A stretch of DNA of 13,331 bases from CAMCVE01 sp039920645 (GTDB taxonomy: Bacteria; Bdellovibrionota; UBA2428): contig JBDSDI010000177.1 of NCBI GenBank assembly GCA_039920645.1, positions 1 through 13,331 of the forward strand. Reading direction: 5' to 3'. Each line of letters opens with the position of its first letter. The first letter of the stretch is position 1. Under the pieces are notes generated by a model. That model saw only the letters and a list, made by a program, of their open reading frames with translations. It was not told the DNA's origin and did not search any database. This document shows, piece after piece, positions 6,497-11,847 of this stretch. The translations under genes and the position numbers were made by a program.

Positions 6497-6790
6497 ATGG
6501 CAGACGCGGATGATACCTCGAAGAAAAATCCAAATCTTCAGTCGCTCGCGGGCGCTCTTGCCGGAGATCTACTGAAGAAAGCGGTTCAAATCGGCGCGGG
6601 CGCCTACGTCAGCGCCGAGGACCGTGTTTCGAAGACGCTGGAGACTGCGCAAATGCCGATTACCCTGTCGAAGGCGGTAATTAAAGATCTCATCGACAGC
6701 CTGGTCGACCGATATTCCATCGACATCAAAGCGACGATCAACTTTACGCCCAAGAAAAAAGACAAGGACAAGGGAGACACCGAAAAATGA
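6497..6790 (+). CDS. Small cytoplasmic protein of unknown function (97 aa)
   Basis: A 97-residue protein with no signal peptide. Start ATG 6497 has the best Shine-Dalgarno of the window, AAGGAG at 6484-6489, overlapping the stop codon of the preceding SRPBCC gene. An acidic/basic N-terminus (1-12) is followed by an Ala/Leu-rich probable amphipathic helix (16-38), a second helical stretch with a V-I-K-D-L-I-D-S-L-V-D-R segment (61-72), a short beta-like stretch (I-D-I-K-A-T-I-N-F, 75-83) and a Lys/Asp tail. The helical, Ala-rich character recalls phasin-like granule proteins, but this is only a resemblance. Its ATGA overlap with ridA and its place in a tight operon show it is a real gene. Function unknown. 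Confidence 0.85.
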   Translation: MADADDTSKKNPNLQSLAGALAGDLLKKAVQIGAGAYVSAEDRVSKTLETAQMPITLSKAVIKDLIDSLVDRYSIDIKATINFTPKKKDKDKGDTEK

Positions 6791-7182
6791 AAAAAGAAGC
6801 CATCAGCACCACGAAAGCACCCGGAGCCATTGGACCTTATTCTCAAGCGATTCGCGTCGGGGACCTGCTCTTCACCTCCGGTCAGATCGCGCTTGATCCC
6901 ATAAGTGGCAGCATGGCAGCGGGCGACGTCAAAACGCAAACACGCCAGGTTCTCACGAATCTCAAGGAAGTCCTCGAAGCGGGAGGATCGAATCTCGCAA
7001 AAGTGATCAAGACCACCGTCTTCGTCATGGATCTCGGTCAATTCGCGACCATCAACGCGGAATACGAAAGCTTCTTCAAAGAATTTGCGATGGGATCTCC
7101 GTTCCCCTCGCGTTCGACGGTCCAAGTCTCGGCGTTGCCTCGCGGCTCGTTGGTGGAGATCGAGGCCATTGCCCAGATCTGA
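6787..7182 (+). CDS. ridA: RidA family 2-iminobutanoate/2-iminopropanoate deaminase
   Basis: A 131-residue member of the RidA/YjgF family, cytoplasmic trimeric enzymes that hydrolyse reactive enamine/imine intermediates (for example 2-aminoacrylate from serine or threonine dehydratases) and so protect PLP enzymes. The N-terminal G-A-I-G-P-Y-S-Q-A (13-21) and P-S-R-S-T-V-Q-V (107-114) with V-E-I-E-A-I-A (123-129) are the family signatures. Tyr18, Arg109 and Glu124 align by constant offset with Tyr17, Arg105 and Glu120 of Escherichia coli RidA, so the carboxylate-binding Arg is intact. Cys107 of that enzyme is Thr111 here, which is a common substitution. The start overlaps the previous stop (ATGA), with AGGGAG ten bases upstream. 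The YdcF-like gene overlaps its end. Confidence 0.93.
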   Translation: MKKEAISTTKAPGAIGPYSQAIRVGDLLFTSGQIALDPISGSMAAGDVKTQTRQVLTNLKEVLEAGGSNLAKVIKTTVFVMDLGQFATINAEYESFFKEFAMGSPFPSRSTVQVSALPRGSLVEIEAIAQI

Positions 7183-7792
7183 GAAGACCTTCGAGATTCG
7201 TAAAGATCGCTCCTGGATTCTTGGCGTTCTCGGACTTTTTTTTGTCCTGCTGATTTGGGACATGGGACGCTTCTCGGGCGCCTTGGAACAAAAGGCGCGC
7301 ATGGATTTTGAATCTCTGCCGTCTGTCGATTTGATCGCGGTGCTCACGGGCGGCCGGGGTCGCCTGAAGGAAGCTTTTCGTCTCTTGGAATCCGGCCAAG
7401 GCCGCGCGCTGCTCATTTCCGGAACGAGTGCTTCGCTCGAAGATATCCTTCAGGCCAATGGCGTGGAAAACTTTCCGGACAATCTCAAACACGATGTCAT
7501 TCTCGACGCGCATTCTCAACGCACCTTCGACAACGCCAAGGAAATCCGCTCGGCCGTGCGTCGCCTCGATGCTCGCTCACTTCTGGTCGTGACCTCGAAC
7601 TATCACATGCAGCGAACATTAGAACTGATTCAGGAAGAGTTCGCCAAAGCCCCGCACGTCGACATTGTCGTCTACACCTATCCGGTCATGTCACCGAACT
7701 TCGATCCGTCCTTTTGGTGGCGACGCTTCTCGGGATGGCGACTTTTCATGTCGGAATACTTTAAGACCCTCGGGTCGAAGCTCGGGTATTGA
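7169..7792 (+). CDS. YdcF/DUF218-family membrane-anchored protein
   Basis: A 207-residue protein with one N-terminal membrane segment (about residues 16-32) and a DUF218 (YdcF/SanA/ElyC) domain outside it. Motifs seen are V-L-T-G-G-R-G-R-L (58-66), L-L-I-S-G (81-85), H-S-Q-R-T-F-D-N-A (115-123) and V-T-S-N-Y-H-M-Q-R-T (141-150), typical of the family. Members are linked to envelope integrity, vancomycin sensitivity (SanA) and undecaprenyl-phosphate or peptidoglycan processes (ElyC), though the biochemical reaction is not settled. I propose the TTG at 7169, preceded by GAGG and GGAG, giving a 14-base overlap with ridA. The upstream ATG 7085 would add a very Arg/Trp-rich stretch that is merely the ridA sequence in another frame. 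It is the last gene of the plus-strand operon. Confidence 0.8.
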   Translation: MPRSEKTFEIRKDRSWILGVLGLFFVLLIWDMGRFSGALEQKARMDFESLPSVDLIAVLTGGRGRLKEAFRLLESGQGRALLISGTSASLEDILQANGVENFPDNLKHDVILDAHSQRTFDNAKEIRSAVRRLDARSLLVVTSNYHMQRTLELIQEEFAKAPHVDIVVYTYPVMSPNFDPSFWWRRFSGWRLFMSEYFKTLGSKLGY

Positions 7793-7799
7793 GAAAAAC

Positions 7800-8105
7800 T
7801 TATTTCACGGTCGCGTCGTCGACCATCTTTTGGCGTTTCTCTTTGATGCAAGTTTCCAGCGCGGCCTTGGTGAGTGTCCCGTTTTGAGCAATGCATTCGC
7901 GACGCAGTCGTGAGCGGAAGATAGCGCGACGACGTTGGGCGCTGCGGGCACCGGTTTGGTTCTCGGGAGCGATCTCGGTCGTGGTCGAGGTGCCGGTGGT
8001 GAGAGGCGTTTCGCTGGTCTGTGCGAAAGCTTGCGAGGCCTGAAATGCCCCGAAGCCAAGAAGAACGGAAAAGAGGGCGGTCTTAAATGGGTGTTTAAGC
8101 ATCAT
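7800..8105 (-). CDS. Small secreted protein of unknown function (101 aa)
   Basis: A 101-residue protein with a signal peptide: basic start, hydrophobic core (10-21) and an A-F-A site before Gln29. The mature part of about 73 residues has a Ser/Thr-rich linker (30-48), a highly basic helix-like block (R-R-R-A-I-F-R-S-R-L-R-R, 58-69) and two cysteines, Cys71 and Cys86, that could form a disulphide. The start is an ATG-ATG pair (8105, 8102) preceded by AAGGAG (8117-8112), six or nine bases away. A five-base-stem hairpin and a 16-bp palindrome lie upstream in its leader. It converges on the YdcF-like gene with seven bases between stops. I do not recognise the family; the basic mature domain could bind an anionic surface polymer, which is speculation. 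Confidence 0.82.
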   Translation of the reverse strand: MMLKHPFKTALFSVLLGFGAFQASQAFAQTSETPLTTGTSTTTEIAPENQTGARSAQRRRAIFRSRLRRECIAQNGTLTKAALETCIKEKRQKMVDDATVK

Positions 8106-8120
8106 GGGAAACTCCTTCTC

Positions 8121-8135
8121 GAGTGAAAGCCACTC
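8121..8135 (-). promoter_or_regulatory. Hairpin in the leader of the 101-aa secreted protein gene
   Basis: GAGTG (8121-8125) and CACTC (8131-8135) are perfect five-base arms around a five-base loop. Seen from the minus-strand gene, the hairpin ends three bases before the AAGGAG ribosome-binding site. Such a position could influence translation initiation or mRNA stability, but a five-base stem is weak and may be chance. Confidence 0.25.
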
Positions 8136-8139
8136 TAAG

Positions 8140-8155
8140 AGACAAAATTTTGTCT
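8140..8155. promoter_or_regulatory. 16-bp perfect palindrome, candidate operator
   Basis: AGACAAAATTTTGTCT reads the same on both strands with no spacer. It is an AT-rich island in GC-rich DNA and lies in the roughly 118-bp divergent spacer between the 101-aa secreted protein gene (start 8105) and the outer-membrane-type protein gene (start 8224). A homodimeric regulator acting on both genes would be the simplest reading. I do not recognise it as the site of a named regulator. Clear -10/-35 boxes are not visible around it. Confidence 0.45.
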
Positions 8156-8223
8156 GTCGAAGCCGCCGAGGAAAATTCTACGAAGCTCTGGCGCGTTTCG
8201 GCGCTTCGTTTAAGCTGAATCGC

Positions 8224-9264
8224 ATGACAAAAAATTCTTTCAAAGTTTTAGGAATGGCGATGGCTCTCATGATGAGCGCTGGCGCTGAAGCGCAACTCTT
8301 TAAAATTACCAAAGGCACCAAGCCTATTGGTCTGACCGATGCACAGTGGACCCAGCTGGTGGATGATCTCCAGACTCAAGTTAACGACCAGCTCCCAAGC
8401 GTTGAGACCGGTCAGTACACCAAGGGCATGGCTAACGCCACCGCGATGGCATCGACCGGTACCGCATCGGTCTACGGATCATCTTTCAAGTACGGTCTTA
8501 TCGGTGGTAGCGTCGCTCTCGGCGTCGATCTCGGCAGCGGCAATAAGCTGAGCAATTTCGATGCCAAAAAAGTCGCGGGCGTCGGTGTCCAAAGCGCCGC
8601 GATTATTGGCTTCTCTCCCGGTTCGGTCACTTCGGGTCAGTGGGGCCCTATCGATCCCGCCCGTCTGCGGATCTTCCTGAGCTTCTTGAAACTCGATCAA
8701 ACCCTCAATGATGCCGACGTTGCTTTTACGAGCATGGGCCTTATCGGTCAGTACCGTCTCGTCGGCGAGCGTAGCCTGGGCCTCAGCGTTCTGAAGTGGA
8801 ACGGTATCGATGTCTCGTCGGGCTTCCGTTTAGCGAAAAACAAATTCTCTTTTACGCAAACCCTCCCGGCTTTTACTCAAACTCAGAACGGGATTACGGC
8901 GACCGTCGCCGCTGCACCCGCGACTCTCGGTGCGGATGTGAACGTCTACTCCGTCCCCGTCGAGGCAAGCACTTCGGTTCGTCTTCTCTACGTGCTTAAT
9001 CTCTTCACCGGCATCGGTGGCGACTTCAACTTCGGCTCTTCGAAAGCGATTGCAAACTACGACACGAACATTGCTGTATCCGGTGGCGGCGACGCAACCG
9101 GCTCGCTTGAACTCGGTGGCGACACCAGCCCGACTCCGTGGAACCTTCGCGCTTTCGCGGGCCTTGGTGTCGAGTTCGCAATCGGCACTCTGAACGTGGG
9201 TATCGGCAAATCCCTCACCGCGGGCGCATGGTCCACGAGCGTTGGCTTGAACCTCTTCTACTAA
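8224..9264 (+). CDS. Putative outer membrane beta-barrel protein of unknown function
   Basis: A 346-residue exported protein from ATG 8224, with signal peptide M-T-K-N-S-F-K start, a Met/Ala/Leu core and an A-E-A site before Gln24. The mature protein is rich in Gly, Ser, Thr and Ala with alternating polar and hydrophobic residues (many stretches such as Y-G-L-I-G-G-S-V-A-L-G-V), has no cysteine, and ends V-G-L-N-L-F-Y. An aromatic final residue after alternating hydrophobics is the usual outer-membrane beta-barrel insertion signal. An N-terminal helical part (about 35-75) precedes the barrel-like region. An in-frame ATG at 8104 would add 40 polar residues before the signal peptide and is not credible. 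No Shine-Dalgarno is seen. A hairpin terminator follows at 9287. Function unknown; porin or structural surface protein are possibilities. Confidence 0.8.
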   Translation: MTKNSFKVLGMAMALMMSAGAEAQLFKITKGTKPIGLTDAQWTQLVDDLQTQVNDQLPSVETGQYTKGMANATAMASTGTASVYGSSFKYGLIGGSVALGVDLGSGNKLSNFDAKKVAGVGVQSAAIIGFSPGSVTSGQWGPIDPARLRIFLSFLKLDQTLNDADVAFTSMGLIGQYRLVGERSLGLSVLKWNGIDVSSGFRLAKNKFSFTQTLPAFTQTQNGITATVAAAPATLGADVNVYSVPVEASTSVRLLYVLNLFTGIGGDFNFGSSKAIANYDTNIAVSGGGDATGSLELGGDTSPTPWNLRAFAGLGVEFAIGTLNVGIGKSLTAGAWSTSVGLNLFY

Positions 9265-9286
9265 GATCTTTTAAGAGACCTTCCTA

Positions 9287-9318
9287 AGGAGCTTCCGGGG
9301 AAACCCGGAGGCTCTTAT
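9287..9318 (+). terminator. Hairpin terminator with GAAA loop after the beta-barrel gene
   Basis: A 13-bp stem pairs 9287-9299 with 9304-9316, with two G-U pairs and a GAAA tetraloop (9300-9303), which is an especially stable loop type. The following bases TTATGCTTTCT form only a broken T-tract, so termination may be partly factor-dependent. The right arm runs into the stop codon of the convergent GT87 gene (TTA at 9315-9317), so the hairpin may serve both directions. Confidence 0.65.
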
Positions 9319-10526
9319 GCTTTCTGAGACGGCGCGCGTGCAGAACGAAGTTTCCAGCGCGAAGCCTGTTTCAAGAGAATCGTCCAGAATATGAGAATCG
9401 CGAAGAAGACGCTCTGGCGCGATTCGATCCACATTGAAGCGTGTTTACCGATGATGCCCTGAGGACTGAGTCCTAGAAAAAGGGCGATGCCCAGGAGCCA
9501 ACGTCGCTCGCGCGTCGTGCTCGCCACCCAAGAAAGTGGGAAGAGCATCCAAAGAATCGAGTACGTGTACTGCCACGGCAGCGGCGATGCGAGAAAACCC
9601 AGCAGCAGCCACGTCGAAAGCGAGAGCAAAACCGCGAGCGAAGACTCTTTCAGATCCCTGAGGGAGTAATGCGCCGTCGAAAGAATCGTCATCGCAAGGA
9701 AGGGCAACGTGAGCAAAAGCGGCCACGCACTAAACTGATTCATTCCGAAATGAAGTACGCCCAGTGGATAGAAACCCTGCAAGTTCACCGATGAGGCGTC
9801 CATCGGTAGATCGAAAGTCGTGCGGCGAATCTGTTCGGCCCAGTCGAGCCACATCGCGGGATTTGGCAGCATCGCTACCACTAAGAACACACCGGCCACC
9901 CACACCGAGCTTTTCCATTCCTTCATCTTGGCGAAGGTCACGAAGAAAATCGCGGAATGGATTTTCACGAGCGATGCGAGACTTATCAGAACCAGGCCAC
10001 AGATGCGACCCCACACGCGGTGCCCGAATCTCTGCAGAACCCACACGCCGGCGATCAAAAGCCACGCGATCCAAAGTCCGATCTGACTCACGTGGAACTC
10101 GCTGTCGATGAATCTAAAGCAACCCAGGAAGGCTACGAGAAGACCCATGGCGAAGACTTCGGGTTTCAAGGAAATTTTGAGACGTTTGTCCTTTTCGAGA
10201 ACTTGGTAGAGCACGTACGGCAGGCTCAGTGCCACGAGGGCATGAAGTGCGGCGTAAATCCAGCGCGCGGTCTCGAAGCTGAAAAGATTGAAGAAGGTGA
10301 ACGGCAGCACGACGACCGGAGCATACTTGTAAGAGAATGCCTTTTCGTAGAAGTACGGCGATTCGCCTCGAAGAAATCTTTCGCTGGCTCGGTAGTAAGC
10401 AGCGAAATCCCAGCCGTGTCCGTTGAGTTGGCGCGAGAAGCAGCTCGCGAGGATCAGTATCGCTATCAACGACAGGGCCACGACAAGATGGAGGGGGAGA
10501 AGTTTCGGGCCTGTGCGCTCGGTCAT
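9315..10526 (-). CDS. GT87-family (DUF2029) polytopic glycosyltransferase
   Basis: A 403-residue integral membrane protein with roughly ten hydrophobic helices. The first periplasmic loop has G-W-D-F-A-A-Y-Y-R-A (38-47), F-L-R-G-E-S-P-Y (51-58) and Y-K-Y-A-P (66-70), the hallmark of GT87 enzymes, with Asp40 the expected catalytic acid. The family transfers a sugar, classically mannose, from a polyprenyl-phosphate donor to envelope glycans or glycolipids on the outer face of the inner membrane. It is coupled to the upstream PMT-like gene: its ATG overlaps that stop by four bases and has a strong AAGGAG (10540-10535) eight bases before it. The C-terminus is basic, consistent with a cytoplasmic end. 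Sugar and acceptor are unknown. Confidence 0.85.
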   Translation of the reverse strand: MTERTGPKLLPLHLVVALSLIAILILASCFSRQLNGHGWDFAAYYRASERFLRGESPYFYEKAFSYKYAPVVVLPFTFFNLFSFETARWIYAALHALVALSLPYVLYQVLEKDKRLKISLKPEVFAMGLLVAFLGCFRFIDSEFHVSQIGLWIAWLLIAGVWVLQRFGHRVWGRICGLVLISLASLVKIHSAIFFVTFAKMKEWKSSVWVAGVFLVVAMLPNPAMWLDWAEQIRRTTFDLPMDASSVNLQGFYPLGVLHFGMNQFSAWPLLLTLPFLAMTILSTAHYSLRDLKESSLAVLLSLSTWLLLGFLASPLPWQYTYSILWMLFPLSWVASTTRERRWLLGIALFLGLSPQGIIGKHASMWIESRQSVFFAILIFWTILLKQASRWKLRSARAPSQKA

Positions 10527-11818
10527 GGGAGCCGCTCCTTTTCGAAATCGCTTTGGTATTTATAGGCCACGCCGAAATCCGCTCCAGGTGCACCGTGATT
10601 GAGGTCCAGAAAGCGGATCATCTCGAAAGAGACGAGCAACTGCAGAATAGTGTAAAGGCTGAGGCCGACGAGGGCGTGTCGGGGGAAGAGACGTTGCGCG
10701 AGACGAGCGAATGCGAAGGCCAGAAGCGGCGTAACGAGGATGAGGTAGTGACGGTGGATACGCACGTTGCTCAAGGTCATGAGCGCGCCGCAGAGAACGA
10801 GCGCTATCCAGACGAGTTGCGAACTCGGGCGAAATTCGTCGAAGGCGCTCATGCTGAAGATCGTGCGCAGCCAGGCCCGAGGACTTTGCGCGAGCGCGCG
10901 AAGTGAGGCTATGAGAACCGTTAGGACGAGAGCGGCCGAGCAGACCAGAGCGCCGAGGACCAGCGGACGTTCCAGAAAAGCGGCGAGATGCGATCCGAGA
11001 CTCGACGAAAAATTGAGTCCGCTTCCGAAACTGGCGGCGTAGCTCCAGTAGCGGAACTTCAAGAACTCGGGCCACGCTCCGCGGTGCATGCCGAGAGCTC
11101 CGTTGATTTTCGATGCACCCGAGCCCACGAAAATTTCCTGGAGCCACGCGATCATGGGTAAGCATCCGACGATGCCACCTACGAGAAGCGGCCCTAGGGT
11201 CGCACGCTTCAGGAAGACGTCGCGCACTTCGACGAGCATCAAAGCGGCACCGAGGAAAAAACCGCTCATGTGGATCTGACCGATGAGGACACAAAGGAAG
11301 GCCAAGAGGATGCGCAGAGACGGTCGTTTTTTTCTCTCCATCCACAGGACAAAAATCGCGATACCGAAAATCGGCAAAAGGCTTTGAGCCCAGATCTTAC
11401 GCGTGAACAGCAGCAGAACGGGATTTGCAGCACTGAGCGCGATGGCTGCAAACCAAGCAATTTTCTCGTCGTTGCGGAGCCACGTCGACCGCGTAATGTA
11501 GACAAGAAGTAACGCGAGGGTCGCGATGAAGCTGAGTCCAACATATCTCGAGAGCGCCTCGGGGCTCGAAAGCCCAAAGAGTTGGGCGGGGGCGCTGAAG
11601 ATCCAGATGCTCAGGCCGGGATTGAGAAGACCCGCAGCTCCCGACGGCATGCCCAGAGCGGGAAAGGGGGTATGACCCGCGCTACCTTGGGTGGCCGCGA
11701 ACATATAGGCCTCGTCCCATTTGAATTCGATAAGGCTCGGCTGCCAGAGCCGCAGGCCGAGGCCCGCGCAAAGAACCAAAAGCGCAAAAAGAGAAGAGAA
11801 CCTGGCTTGCCTCGTCAT
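10523..11818 (-). CDS. GT-C glycosyltransferase, PMT_2/ArnT-like
   Basis: A 431-residue polytopic membrane protein with about ten to twelve helices. After the first helix, F-K-W-D-E-A-Y-M-F-A (32-41) gives the Asp35-Glu36 pair used as the catalytic/metal site of dolichyl- or undecaprenyl-phosphate sugar transferases of the GT39/GT83 type. R-H-Y-L-I-L-V-T-P-L (356-365) matches the late R-Y-x-L-x-x-x-P motif of these proteins. It should act on the periplasmic side with a lipid-linked sugar donor. ATG 11818 is preceded by only a weak purine stretch. It leads a two-gene unit with the GT87 gene and is divergent, with 29 bp between starts, from the third glycosyltransferase at 11848. Target (protein, lipid A or another glycolipid) cannot be predicted. 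Confidence 0.83.
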   Translation of the reverse strand: MTRQARFSSLFALLVLCAGLGLRLWQPSLIEFKWDEAYMFAATQGSAGHTPFPALGMPSGAAGLLNPGLSIWIFSAPAQLFGLSSPEALSRYVGLSFIATLALLLVYITRSTWLRNDEKIAWFAAIALSAANPVLLLFTRKIWAQSLLPIFGIAIFVLWMERKKRPSLRILLAFLCVLIGQIHMSGFFLGAALMLVEVRDVFLKRATLGPLLVGGIVGCLPMIAWLQEIFVGSGASKINGALGMHRGAWPEFLKFRYWSYAASFGSGLNFSSSLGSHLAAFLERPLVLGALVCSAALVLTVLIASLRALAQSPRAWLRTIFSMSAFDEFRPSSQLVWIALVLCGALMTLSNVRIHRHYLILVTPLLAFAFARLAQRLFPRHALVGLSLYTILQLLVSFEMIRFLDLNHGAPGADFGVAYKYQSDFEKERLP

Positions 11819-11847
11819 CGTAAGTGTTCTTCTCTTTATTAACTCAT
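11819..11847. promoter_or_regulatory. Short AT-rich divergent spacer between two GT-C genes
   Basis: Only 29 bp separate the start codons at 11818 (minus) and 11848 (plus). The core TTATTAA at 11836-11842 can read as a -10-like TATTAA on plus, five bases before ATG 11848, and as TTAATA on minus. The right-hand gene has no Shine-Dalgarno, so its message could be leaderless or nearly so. No -35 box is evident, and any promoter elements further out must lie inside the coding regions. Confidence 0.35.

Noticed and set aside
7085..7168. N-terminal extension of the YdcF-like protein from ATG 7085
   Set aside because: The added residues are Arg/Trp-rich shadow translation of ridA. The TTG at 7169 has a ribosome-binding site and starts just before the membrane anchor.
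8104..8223. N-terminal extension of the beta-barrel gene from ATG 8104
   Set aside because: It would put 40 polar residues before a clear signal peptide, cross the 16-bp palindrome and overlap the divergent gene's start. ATG 8224 gives a normal signal peptide.
9957..10565. Long plus-strand open frame opposite the GT87 gene
   Set aside because: It is antisense to a clear membrane glycosyltransferase. Its Glu/Arg-rich composition is what reverse reading of hydrophobic GC-rich codons gives.
10560..11345. 261-aa minus-strand frame within the PMT-like gene
   Set aside because: It is an alternative frame of the same strand, Arg/Ser-rich and without motifs, while the frame from 11818 carries the D-E loop and membrane helices.
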